Notes under the pieces: model-generated
Databases searched by the model: none
Told to the model about the DNA's origin: nothing
What the model saw: the letters and a program-made list of their open reading frames with translations, nothing else
Shown here: positions 55,003 to 62,884 of the stretch, one piece after another
Layout of the letters: each line of letters starts with the position of its first letter
How positions within the stretch are numbered: the stretch's first letter is position 1
Translations under genes and position numbers: made by a program
Assembly: GCA_965140355.1 (NCBI GenBank)
Contig: OZ223192.1
Location: 376,556-440,555, forward strand
Reading direction: 5' to 3'
Length of the DNA stretch: 64,000 nucleotides
From: Acetobacterium sp965140355
GTDB lineage: Bacteria; Bacillota; Clostridia; Eubacteriales; Eubacteriaceae

Positions 55003-55228
55003 GGATCAGGTGATCGAGTTTTTTTCGAGCAACCAGCGGCTTGAAGAAAAAATAGCTGAAGTGCTTAAGATTAATCAAAAGATCATTGAGTTAGAAAATC
55101 AGAAAGATAATTGTAAAGAAGCGATCAAAAAAATATTACACAGTACAGAAGAAAAAATTATCTCAGTTGAACAGGGTACCGCACGTATTAACGAAGATGG
55201 TGAACTTGAAATTTTATTAAAACGATAA
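55003..55228 (+). pseudogene. RT-partner gene remnant, C-terminal coiled coil only
   Basis: Encodes DQVIEFFSSNQRLEEKIAEVLKI and the terminal EQGTARINEDGELEILLK, which aligns with residues about 158-231 of the protein at 48452-49150. The same sequence occurs at 59947-60172. No start domain is left. The block is fused to the end of the preceding cluster gene and marks the left end of the 1.28-kb duplication. Confidence 0.85.
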
Positions 55229-55255
55229 TACAATTAAGTTATTGTAGAAAAAGGA

Positions 55256-55505
55256 TGAAGAAGGTGTTATAATTGCATCAATTCCAGTCAAAATCGTTCA
55301 AAAATGAGTCATTTGACTTAAAATCGCTCAGTTTTTTTGAAGACTGTATTTTGTATCAAGATGCTATTTTCAATACTATATATGGTGGTGATGAAAAATT
55401 TTCATAAAAAAACGAACATTTTTGTACGAACAAGTCCAATTAAGTCAATCGCTCAGTTTTTTGGCCCTTGAAAGTCCCTGTTTATGCGGGTTTCAAAAGA
55501 GTAGG
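55256..55505 (+). promoter_or_regulatory. CRISPR leader, type 2, copy A
   Basis: Contains AAATCGCTCAG twice, TTGTAT followed 17 bp later by TACTAT (a possible promoter), the palindrome ATGAAAAATTTTCAT (55391-55405), and the final hairpin CCCTTGAAAG and GGGTTTCAAAAG. It is shared with 59160-59378 and 60200-60449. Confidence 0.75.
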
Positions 55506-55541
55506 GTGACAAAGAGACTTCCCGTTAAAAGGGATTGATAC
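55506..55541 (+). CRISPR. Solitary CRISPR repeat (array 3)
   Basis: One 36-bp repeat beginning GTGACAAAGAG and ending ATTGATAC behind a type 2 leader. A 39-bp spacer-like segment follows (TGTCGACCTTGTCAACG), shared with the last spacer of array 5, then a trace ATGACGAT of a second repeat. The tag differs by one base from the canonical ATTGAAAC. Confidence 0.8.
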
Positions 55542-55624
55542 TGTCGACCTTGTCAACGATTTCTTTTTGAGTTCTTGGCCATGACGATTTGAGAAGTATG
55601 GATAGAATCACAAATTAGGGAAAG

Positions 55625-55828
55625 GTGAGTATCGAATTGGAACATTATATTCCGCCATTTGTAATAACGGATAAAATGATTGACCTAATAGCTGAGATCA
55701 GTGTGTGGATCGGTAAAATATCAGTTAATTTTAATCAGGTTGCAAATCTGCTATTGCAACGTGAAAATCGCATCAAAACAATTCAAGCATCCCTGGCAAT
55801 CGAGAATAACACATTAACCCATTTACCT
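55625..55828 (+). pseudogene. fic N-terminal fragment, copy 1
   Basis: Encodes about 65 residues from GTG 55625: HYIPPFVITDKMIDLIAEIS and IKTIQASLAIENNTLTHLP, the start of Fic-family proteins (the SLAIENN segment is usually followed by the rest of the domain). The coding sequence stops where the tRNA-like half begins. The catalytic part is missing. It is unrelated in position to the fic pseudogene at 33495-36658 but of the same family. Confidence 0.8.
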
Positions 55829-55878
55829 GTTGATTTATAATCAGTCGGTTAGGGGTTCGATTCCCCCTGCTAACTCCA
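55829..55878 (+). other. 3' half of a tRNA-Thr-like gene, copy 1 (probable att remnant)
   Basis: Segments fit tRNA numbering: anticodon loop TTTATAA, 3' stem TCAGT, variable loop CGGTT, T-arm AGGGG-TTCGATT-CCCCC, acceptor TGCTAAC, then T-CCA. The general sequence resembles tRNA-Thr(TGT), with TAT where the anticodon TGT would be. The 5' half is absent. In this copy one anticodon-stem base (T at 55830) no longer pairs. Confidence 0.75.
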
Positions 55879-55898
55879 GTAAGAATATAATATTTTAT

Positions 55899-55933
55899 TA
55901 AAAGAATGGCTTTAATTAACGGTTCTTTTTTTA
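55899..55933 (+). terminator. Terminator following the tRNA-like half
   Basis: AAAAGAATGG pairs with CGGTTCTTTT (with G-T and mismatch at the tip), followed by T residues. The same occurs at about 60827-60860 after copy 2. It fits a tRNA terminator carried along with the 3' half. Confidence 0.5.
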
Positions 55934-56019
55934 TTTTTTGGTTTTACTCTTCACTTAAAAATATGACCGACTGTGAAAATCGAAAAATTTTGGCTAATTT
56001 ATTCCTATTATTTGCCGTG

Positions 56020-56690
56020 CTTTTTTTCAGTGGAGGTTATTTTTGTAGGTCAGCTATGTGTTGTGTATATTCCGGCAGTGAAATCTCATGGGGATGCAGG
56101 ATATCAGAATACCGCCATTGATCGATTGATCAGAGAAGGAAAAGTAATCAAGATATTTGTGAAAATAATGACAGGAAAAATCGAGCGAATCAGCAAAGGA
56201 ATTTACATTGATGCAGAACAAACGGTAGACGATTATTTAATCATGCAGTTATCGCGGTAAGAAAGGGATCTTCTCTCATGAAACGGCTTTATTTCTTCAT
56301 GATTTATGCGATCGGTCGCCGTTGAAATTAATGATGACCATTTCCACCGGTTATAATACCCGGTTATTAAAAATGGACGATCACTATCAATTTTTTTATA
56401 TGAAAAAAGAATTTCATGAAATTGGTAAAATGCGTGTGCTGTCGCCATACGGAAATACGATTGCTGTTTATGATGAAGAGCGAACCATTTGCGATTGCCT
56501 GAAAAAAAAGGATAAGCTGGACATCGATCTTGTTTTGATGGCGGTTCGGCAGTACATGCGTGATCCGGACAAAAAACCCGGTATCTTTGTCGAATTAAAA
56601 ATAAAGATGCTAATGTTTACTATGAAAAACCGAGATGGTTTGTTGAGGGTAAAGAGTATTAATTTCATAATTGAATTAAAAAGTTGACAG
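56020..56690 (+). pseudogene. abiEi-type antitoxin pseudogene
   Basis: Three reading frames contribute to an AbiEi-like antitoxin. AIDRLIREGK ... RISKGIYIDAEQTVDDYLIMQLSR comes first, with an in-frame 12-residue insertion after REGK. A one-base insertion near 56260 then shifts the frame to KKGIFSHETALFLHDLCDRSPLK, MMTISTGYNTRLLKM, and YGNTIAVYDEERTICDCLKKKDKLDIDLVLMAVRQYM. Intact homologues are winged-helix antitoxins of type IV toxin-antitoxin (AbiE) systems. The N-terminal part is weak, and no abiEii toxin gene follows. The first third is repeated in copy 2. Confidence 0.8.
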
Positions 56691-57181
56691 AAACGTACAT
56701 TAATCTTACAATGAATGCAATACTGATGTGAAGCATAACTTAAAGAAATGATATTGCAATATTTACGATATGTTTAGACAGGCTGTTTATTCAGTCAGAA
56801 ATATTCAATTTGGAGACATGGAGTTATGGATAATATATTTTAATCAATTACGAATGGAGATGATTAAAAAACGGTTTATTTTAATGTTTACGTTCTAGCA
56901 CTGTATTTTAATAATCCCAAATATCATATGTCTTATTCTGATTATTGTTCTAGTCAAGCAAAATTGTAATGCCAGGAGTTACAATTCCATTGTAGCAGAA
57001 CACTATACTAAAAAGATTACGGTAAAAAACAGGGGTGAACGCTTTAGACTTTGTTGCAGGAAATAATGATGGTTTTAATTCAGAAGCGTCCAGGTTTAAA
57101 AGATGTGTTGCTTAATGTTTCGGGTTCTAATCTAATAAAAGATGAAACATACAGATATATAAAGAAAATAAAGGGGAATAA
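56691..57181. other. Non-coding AT-rich stretch
   Basis: No intact gene. Near 57034-57110 a plus-strand fragment reads NALDFVAGNNDGFNSEASRFKR, not assigned. AAGGGGAATAA at the right end is the ribosome site for the hydrolase gene. Confidence 0.4.
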
Positions 57182-58132
57182 ATGAAAGCAAAGCAAGTAA
57201 TGAAAATTACCTTAAAGAGCGTTATTATATTAATCGGAATTCTTATTCTATTCATTTTTACATTTGGAATGTATCATCGGTATATGTTGGCACAAGAGGC
57301 AAGTAAATTGAAACCACCTGGTACCATGGTCGAAGTCAATGGACATCAATTGCACGTTTATGCAGAAGGCAACAGTGAAAACAAGCCGACACTGGTATTG
57401 ATGTCAGGGTCAGGCACCATTGCCCCGGTTTATGATTTCAGACTATTATATTCCAAACTGTCGGATGAATATCGCATTGTGGTTGTGGAAAAAGCAGGCT
57501 ATGGTTATTCGGAGATTGTAGATATTGATCGAGATGTCAACTCTGAGTTGGAGGAAACCAGGTTGGCACTTTCGCATGCCGGAGAAAGCGGACCGTATAT
57601 TTTGCTACCACATTCCTTTTCCGGCCTCGAGGCTATTTACTGGGCCCAGATGTATCCCGAAGAAATACAGGCAATCATCGGTTTAGATATGCTGGTCCCG
57701 GAAACATTTTTAGATCAAGAGATTAATCCATCGATTATTGATGCGATTTATAGTATTTTATTATGGATGGGGGCACAACGCATTCCAGGGGTCCATGATG
57801 CAACACTCAACTGGGTTTCTGATGAAGAAAACCAGCAATTGAACTATCTGCTATATAAGAATGCCTTAAATATCGATATCCAAAATGAAGGATTGGCCAT
57901 AGTTCAAAGTTCAAAATTAGTTAAAGAAAAGGGAATTCCAAAGGTCGATATTATTCAATTTGTATCAACTGAGCAAATCGGTGATGATTGGATTTCTTAT
58001 CAGAAACAATTTTCAGAGGAGGCAGGATCCAGTATTTATTACTTGGATTGTGGACATTATATGTTTTATGAGCAGTCGCAATTTATTGCTGATAAAGTAA
58101 AGGAATATATAAAAAGCAACCCATATGACTAA
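57182..58132 (+). CDS. Alpha/beta-hydrolase with N-terminal membrane anchor
   Basis: 316 residues. One transmembrane segment at about 10-30 (SVIILIGILILFIFTFGMY), then an alpha/beta-hydrolase fold: LVLMSGSGTIAPVYDFRLL (about 71-89) as the oxyanion region, VVVEKAGYGYSE (about 101-112), LPHSFSGLEA (about 141-150) with Ser144 as the nucleophile in an unusual PHSFSG elbow (the glycine before His is Pro), and HYMFYEQ (about 298-304) with the catalytic His. The substrate is unknown. It has its own ribosome site and stands alone between broken segments. Confidence 0.85.
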   Translation: MKAKQVMKITLKSVIILIGILILFIFTFGMYHRYMLAQEASKLKPPGTMVEVNGHQLHVYAEGNSENKPTLVLMSGSGTIAPVYDFRLLYSKLSDEYRIVVVEKAGYGYSEIVDIDRDVNSELEETRLALSHAGESGPYILLPHSFSGLEAIYWAQMYPEEIQAIIGLDMLVPETFLDQEINPSIIDAIYSILLWMGAQRIPGVHDATLNWVSDEENQQLNYLLYKNALNIDIQNEGLAIVQSSKLVKEKGIPKVDIIQFVSTEQIGDDWISYQKQFSEEAGSSIYYLDCGHYMFYEQSQFIADKVKEYIKSNPYD

Positions 58133-58162
58133 TGATGAAAAAATATTTATGGGAGCTAGGGT

Positions 58163-58369
58163 GTGTTCATGATATTTATTGAAAGCGGTTTTAGTTTTGG
58201 TAAATTGAAAATAAATAAATTTTTTATAGTTACTTCATTAATTTGTGACTTCTTTTATGCTACTATATTTCTCCCTTTTATAATCATGATTGAATGGCCA
58301 GTCTTTTTCTATACAGTGCCACGTATTTTTTATTATACGCTGTGCGTTTATTGTAAAATAAAAATGTAG
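58163..58369 (+). CDS. Small hydrophobic protein (weak)
   Basis: 68 residues, most of them hydrophobic or aromatic, with two possible membrane helices (FFIVTSLICDFFYATIFLPF and FFYTVPRIFYYTLCV). The ribosome site is poor and no family is recognised. It may be a fragment of a larger membrane protein or not a gene. Confidence 0.25.
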   Translation: MFMIFIESGFSFGKLKINKFFIVTSLICDFFYATIFLPFIIMIEWPVFFYTVPRIFYYTLCVYCKIKM

Positions 58370-58442
58370 AAAGCAAAAATTTCTTATTAGTTTTATCAAT
58401 AATCAGAAAGATCTAGGCAGAGGCGAAAATTACGGTAATTTA

Positions 58443-59063
58443 GTGCGAATCGTGCGTGCAAGTTTATATTTAAGAACAGAACTGAAAAAGGCAATCACAA
58501 CTTTTGAAGAATATATGAAAACATATAATGAGGCATTAAAAGAAACCGAAAAGAAAAAAGCATATTTAGATGCATTCAATACATTTGTTTTGTCACTTAA
58601 ATATCATACCATATATTTTGAAGAAGAAACAAAACGTTGGAAGTATTTATTGGGTGAAAACAGAGACGGCATGCTTGTTAGTTTGCAAGGCGTTGATCCA
58701 TTAGACCGAGAAATGGGATTATATCAGGCATTCTATCATTATTTTACGCTTGATTCTAAAAATCGAGAGGGTCTTGATAAGTATTTAAATGGACTAAATG
58801 AGAGTGAAAATATCCAGGCAGTTGCACGTCCTGATATTGCGCAAGAAGCAAAAAGAGTTATTGAAAATGATGATTATCTTGATCGGGATATTGCCAGTGA
58901 AAAAATAGAATTATTTAAAAATGCTATTGCTCATTCTAAGTTTAAGTATGACTTGCCTAAATCGATTGATAGTATAAAAACCGAAGAAGGCGTAAAAACG
59001 GCAATTGAAAATTTGGAGTATTTTTATAATTCTATCAAATACAAGGGATTAGAATCAGTATAG
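58443..59063 (+). CDS. Uncharacterised helical protein
   Basis: 206 residues from GTG 58443 (MRIVRASLYLRTEL). All-helical. A FKNAIAHSKFKYD stretch near residue 158 resembles the end of a HEPN-like motif (KNAIAH) but the Arg of the RxxxxH catalytic motif is a Lys. No domain is certain. The ribosome site is weak, and the start could be further down (for example the ATG at 58515). Its 3' end lies about 100 bp before a type 2 leader. Confidence 0.5.
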   Translation: MRIVRASLYLRTELKKAITTFEEYMKTYNEALKETEKKKAYLDAFNTFVLSLKYHTIYFEEETKRWKYLLGENRDGMLVSLQGVDPLDREMGLYQAFYHYFTLDSKNREGLDKYLNGLNESENIQAVARPDIAQEAKRVIENDDYLDRDIASEKIELFKNAIAHSKFKYDLPKSIDSIKTEEGVKTAIENLEYFYNSIKYKGLESV

Positions 59064-59159
59064 AATTATAAGCTGGGTAAGGCGAAGGATTTCCCGGTTG
59101 AAAGAAGACAACTATTATAAAAAATGATATAATAATCGCGTAAAATAAATTCAATTTTA

Positions 59160-59378
59160 AGCAAAAATGATCAAAAACGAGTAATTTGACTTAAAATCGC
59201 TCAGTTTTTTCGAAGACTGCATTTTGTATCAAGATGCTATTCTCAATACTAAATATGGTGGTGATGAAAAATTTTCATAAAAAAACGAACATTTTTGTAC
59301 GAACAAGTTCAATTAAGTCAATCGCTCAGTTTTTTGGCCCTTGAAAGCCCCTGTTTATGCGGGTTTCAAAAGAGTAGG
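59160..59378 (+). promoter_or_regulatory. CRISPR leader, type 2, copy B
   Basis: Same blocks as 55256-55505 from ATTTGACTTAAAATCGCTCAG to the repeat: AAATCGCTCAG, ATGAAAAATTTTCAT, and the CCCTTGAAAG / GGGTTTCAAAAG hairpin. The sequence upstream of about 59190 diverges from the other copies. Confidence 0.75.
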
Positions 59379-59533
59379 GTGACAAAGAGACCTCCCGTTA
59401 AAAGGGATTGATACGAGAGCTCCTATATCGGGATGTGTATATCTTTTACTAGTGACAAAGAGACCTCCCGTTAAAAGGGATTGATACGCATTATAGTCAA
59501 TGTCGAAGTCGTCGAATATGTTTGTGACAAAAA
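59379..59533 (+). CRISPR. Mini CRISPR array 4, upstream of the broken RT
   Basis: Two full 36-bp repeats at 59379-59414 and 59452-59487 (GTGACAAAGAG ... ATTGATAC), spacers of 37 and 36 bp, then a truncated repeat GTGACAAAAA (59524-59533). The broken RT reading frame follows 37 bp later, mirroring array 1 and its RT. Confidence 0.92.
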
Positions 59534-59573
59534 TACCGCTTGCATTTATCAATTTCATTTTTGAAGAATTATG

Positions 59574-60172
59574 ATGATTACACTGGACCAGTTATCAAAC
59601 TATACTGCCATGGATGCGTCCTTTGCGACAGTTATGAAAAAAAGTAATGTGGCGGGTGTAGATGGGATCACCCTGATACAGTTTGAAATTAATAAGCATG
59701 ATAAAACCAGAGAAATTGGCATTTTAAGCACTAAAGATCGAATCGTGGCGAGAACCTTATGTTGATGATATTCTATTTCTAGGGAAAGATCAACAGCCAG
59801 TCGAAAACGCAATCGGTCAAATTGGAAACCCTTCTGGTGGATGTTTTTTTAGAGCTGAATCCTCAAATTTTGCATGTAATAGCGATTGATACGTTTGGAA
59901 GTGAAGATAGCAAAATTACCCTGCCGGTCGCAAAAGAATCGAAAAAGGATCAGGTGATCGAGTTTTTTTCGAGCAACCAGCGGCTTGAAGAAAAAATAGC
60001 TGAAGTGCTTAAGATTAATCAAAAGATCATTGAGTTAGAAAATCAGAAAGATAATTGTAAAGAAGCGATCAAAAAAATATTACACAGTACAGAAGAAAAA
60101 ATTATCTCAGTTGAACAGGGTACCGCACGTATTAACGAAGATGGTGAACTTGAAATTTTATTAAAACGATAA
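59574..60172 (+). pseudogene. Eroded RT and RT-partner pseudogene
   Basis: The start ITLDQLSNYTAMDASFATVM aligns with ISLEQLANYSALDGAFSVVM of the intact RT. It retains KKSNVAGVDGIT, jumps to KTREIGILSTKDRIVARTL, jumps to YVDDILFLGK, and then LETLLVDVFLELNP, with three internal deletions. After LNP it joins the partner C-terminus LHVIAIDTFGSEDSKITLPVA to the stop at 60172. The protein lacks most palm motifs and cannot be an active RT. It has the same array-RT-partner order as the intact module. Confidence 0.9.
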
Positions 60173-60199
60173 TACAATTAAGTTATTGTAGAAAAAAGA

Positions 60200-60449
60200 T
60201 GAAGAAGGTGTTATAATTGCATCAATTCCAGTCAAAATCGTTCAAAAATGAGTAATTTGACTTAAAATCGCTCAGTTTTTTCGAAGACTGTATTTTGTAT
60301 CAAGATGCTATTTTCAATACTAAATATGGTGGTAATGAAAAATTTTCATAAAAAAACGAACATTTTTGTACGAACAAGTTCAATTAAGTCAATCGCTCAG
60401 TTTTTTGGCCCTTGAAAGCCCCTGTTTTTGCGGGCTTCAAAAGGGTAGG
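60200..60449 (+). promoter_or_regulatory. CRISPR leader, type 2, copy C
   Basis: Near-identical to 55256-55505. The 3' arm of the final hairpin reads GGGCTTC, pairing with GAAGCCC-type sequence of the 5' arm (with a bulged A), so the pairing is kept although the bases differ. Confidence 0.75.
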
Positions 60450-60601
60450 GTGACAAAGAGACCTCCCGTTAAAAGGGATTGATACTTAAACAAACTGTAA
60501 TCCAGTTTATAGTAAATTTGTAAGTGACAAAGAGACTTCCCGTTAAAAGGGATTGATACTGTCGACCTTGTCAACAACGATTTCTTTTCGAGTTCTTAGT
60601 T
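60450..60601 (+). CRISPR. Mini CRISPR array 5
   Basis: Two 36-bp repeats at 60450-60485 and 60524-60559 ending ATTGATAC, a 38-bp spacer, and a second spacer-like segment of 42 bp (60560-60601) shared with array 3, followed by a trace of a third repeat (GTGACGAT). Confidence 0.92.
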
Positions 60602-60607
60602 GTGACG

Positions 60608-60754
60608 ATCTGAATAGCTGAGATCAGTGTGTGGATCGGTAAAATATCAGTTAATTTTAATCAGGTTGCAAATCCGCTATTGCAACGTGAAAATCGCATC
60701 AAAACAATTCAAGCATTGCGGGCAATCGAGAATAACACATTGACCCATTTACCT
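60608..60754 (+). pseudogene. fic N-terminal fragment, copy 2
   Basis: Same sequence as 55679-55828 with a few changes (AEISVWIGKISVNFNQVAN, ENRIKTIQALRAIENNTL). The first codons are missing because the array segment replaces them. It ends at the tRNA-like half. Confidence 0.75.
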
Positions 60755-60804
60755 GCTGATTTATAATCAGTCGGTTAGGGGTTCGATTCCCCCTGCTAAC
60801 TCCA
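60755..60804 (+). other. 3' half of a tRNA-Thr-like gene, copy 2 (probable att remnant)
   Basis: Same numbering as copy 1: stem GCTGA, loop TTTATAA, TCAGT, CGGTT, AGGGG, TTCGATT, CCCCC, TGCTAAC, T, CCA. Here the anticodon stem pairs fully, with one G-T pair. No 5' half precedes it. Confidence 0.75.
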
Positions 60805-60898
60805 GTAAGAATATAATATTTTATTAAAAGAATGGCTTTAATTAACGGTTCTTTTTTTATTTTTTGGGTTTTACTCTTCACTTAAAAGTATGACCGAC

Positions 60899-61214
60899 TG
60901 TGAAAATCGAAAAATTCTGGCTAGTTTATTCCTATCATTTGCCGTGCTTTTTTTCAGTGGAGGTTCTTTTTGTATGTCAGCTATGTGTTGTGTATATTCC
61001 GGCAGTGAAATCTCATGGGGATGCAGGATATCAGAATACCGCCATTGATCGATTGATCAGAGAAGGAAAAGTAATCAAGATATTTGTGAAAATAATGACA
61101 GGAAAATCGAGCGAATCAGCAAAGAAATTTACATTGATGCAGAACAAACAAACGGTAGACGATTATTTAATCATGCAGTTATCGCGGTAAGAAAGGGATT
61201 TTCGCTCATGAAAC
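60899..61214 (+). pseudogene. abiEi-type antitoxin remnant, copy 2
   Basis: Encodes SHGDAGYQNTAIDRLIREGKVIKIFV and QTVDDYLIMQLSR with a frame change between them, matching the first part of the abiEi pseudogene at 56020-56690. The homology stops near 61214, shortly after the CTCATGAAACAG. Confidence 0.75.
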
Positions 61215-61360
61215 AGATTCAGGAGTCAAGCGATCAGTTGAATTAATATTTTTATATGGAATGGCATTAAGAAGATATATGCCCTCTCTTATCAGTATAA
61301 GTTAGAATCAGAATGTGATATAATATGTAACCTAAAATAAGTAAAAAAGGGGCTGTGCGT

Positions 61361-62884
61361 GTGAAAAACAGAACATATATTGCCATAGATCTGAAAAGTT
61401 TTTACGCTTCGGTGGAGTGTATCGAACGTCAGCTTGATCCATTGACCACAAACTTGGTGGTGGCCGACGCTGCTCGAACAGAAAAAACCATTTGCCTCGC
61501 GGTGACGCCTGCCCTGAAAGCCCACGGTATTTCCGGTAGAGCAAGGCTGTTCGAGGTGGTGCAGAAGGTAAGAGCAACCAATGCCCAGCGACAGCGATAT
61601 GCACCAAATCGCATTTTTACCGGTTCCTCTTATGATGATGCTCAACTTAAATCATCACCGGAACTGGAACTGGATTACATCGTTGCCCCGCCTCGCATGG
61701 AGCTGTATGTTGATTATAGCACACGTATTTACAATGTATATCTCAAATATATCGCTCCTGAAGATATGCATGTGTATTCCATCGATGAGGTTTTCATGGA
61801 TGCGACAAATTATCTGAATACCTACAAGCTGACTGCTCGTGAACTGACCATGAAGATCATTCGGGATGTATTGAAAACCGCGGGCATCACAGCTGCAGCG
61901 GGAATCGGTACAAATTTGTATCTCGCCAAGATTGCTATGGACATCGGAGCCAAGCATGTCAAACCAGATAAAAACGGGGTACGTATTGCAAAGCTTACCG
62001 AGATGAGTTATCGTCAATCCCTATGGGACCATCGACCGCTGACCGATTTCTGGCGAGTAGGCAAGGCTACCGCCAAAAAGCTCGAGGCTCACGGCCTTTT
62101 AACGATGGGCGATGTGGCCAGGTGTTCCCTCGGAAAAATAGGTGATTTCTATAATGAAGCCCTGCTCTACAAGCTGTTTGGCGTAAATGCGGAGCTACTC
62201 ATCGATCATGCCTGGGGCTGGGAACCATGCACCATTGCAGATGTTAAAGCCTATAAGCCAACCACTAACAGTATTAGCTCCGGCCAGGTCTTACAGTACC
62301 CTTATCCCGTCGATAAAGCCAGGCTCATCGTAAGGGAGATGGCCGATCTTCTGGCCTTGAATTTGGTCGACAAGCAAATGGTAACGGATCAGTTGGTGTT
62401 AACAGTCGGTTATGACATCCAAAATTTGCAGGACCCAGAGCTCAGGCAATCGTATAAGGGTGAAGTCACCACAGACCACTATGGCAGGCAGTTGCCTAAA
62501 CATGCCCACGGCACCGAGAATCTTAGCGGCCACACGGCCTCGTCCACGTACATAATTGAGGCAGTTACAATGCTCTTCGACCGCATTATAGATGAGCGAC
62601 TGCTGGTGCGCCGAGTGAATATAACCGCAAACCATGTCATCCCCGAAGTATCTGCGCCCAAAGCTGCGTCTTACGAACAACTCGACCTTTTTACCGATTA
62701 TGCTGCCTTGGAAAAGCGGCAGGCAGCGGAAGAAGCAGAGCTTGAAAGAGAGAAAGTGATGCAAAAATCCATCCTGGACATTAAGAAAAAATTCGGTAAA
62801 AACGCAATCCTCAAGGGCATGAATCTGGAAGAAGGGGCCACCACCAGGGATCGCAATGATCAGATCGGAGGACATAAAGCATAA
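61361..62884 (+). CDS. Y-family DNA polymerase (UvrX/ImpB/SamB type)
   Basis: 507 residues from GTG 61361 (MKNRTYIAIDLKSFYASVEC), with AAGGGG upstream; a second GTG at 61355 is also in frame. The palm motif IDLKSFYASVE supplies the first catalytic Asp, and YSIDEVFMDAT (about 143-153) the second Asp-Glu. The thumb follows with KKLEAHGLLTMGDVA (about 240-254), and the C-terminal DUF4113-like or little-finger region is present. It performs error-prone lesion bypass and is typical of phages and conjugative elements in Firmicutes. It overlaps the next gene by 1 bp. Confidence 0.92.
   Translation: MKNRTYIAIDLKSFYASVECIERQLDPLTTNLVVADAARTEKTICLAVTPALKAHGISGRARLFEVVQKVRATNAQRQRYAPNRIFTGSSYDDAQLKSSPELELDYIVAPPRMELYVDYSTRIYNVYLKYIAPEDMHVYSIDEVFMDATNYLNTYKLTARELTMKIIRDVLKTAGITAAAGIGTNLYLAKIAMDIGAKHVKPDKNGVRIAKLTEMSYRQSLWDHRPLTDFWRVGKATAKKLEAHGLLTMGDVARCSLGKIGDFYNEALLYKLFGVNAELLIDHAWGWEPCTIADVKAYKPTTNSISSGQVLQYPYPVDKARLIVREMADLLALNLVDKQMVTDQLVLTVGYDIQNLQDPELRQSYKGEVTTDHYGRQLPKHAHGTENLSGHTASSTYIIEAVTMLFDRIIDERLLVRRVNITANHVIPEVSAPKAASYEQLDLFTDYAALEKRQAAEEAELEREKVMQKSILDIKKKFGKNAILKGMNLEEGATTRDRNDQIGGHKA

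Larger units (their letters stand above)
55003..56284. repeat. 1.28-kb direct repeat, copy 1
   Basis: Highly similar to 59947-61214. In order it contains the RT-partner tail, a type 2 CRISPR leader, a mini array, a fic fragment, a tRNA-Thr-like 3' half, and an abiEi fragment. Differences include a few substitutions, one short insertion, and one additional CRISPR unit in copy 2. Confidence 0.9.
59947..61214. repeat. 1.28-kb direct repeat, copy 2
   Basis: Highly similar to 55003-56284. Copy 2 contains two CRISPR repeats where copy 1 has one. Confidence 0.9.

Noticed and set aside
54148..55044. Independent gene after the coiled-coil gene
   Set aside because: Restoring one A near 54130 makes a single long gene, and the last residues come from the joined RT-partner sequence.
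60699..60881. Minus-strand 60-residue frame containing GVSRGNRTPNR
   Set aside because: This peptide is the usual false translation of tRNA T-arm sequence and overlaps the tRNA-like half.
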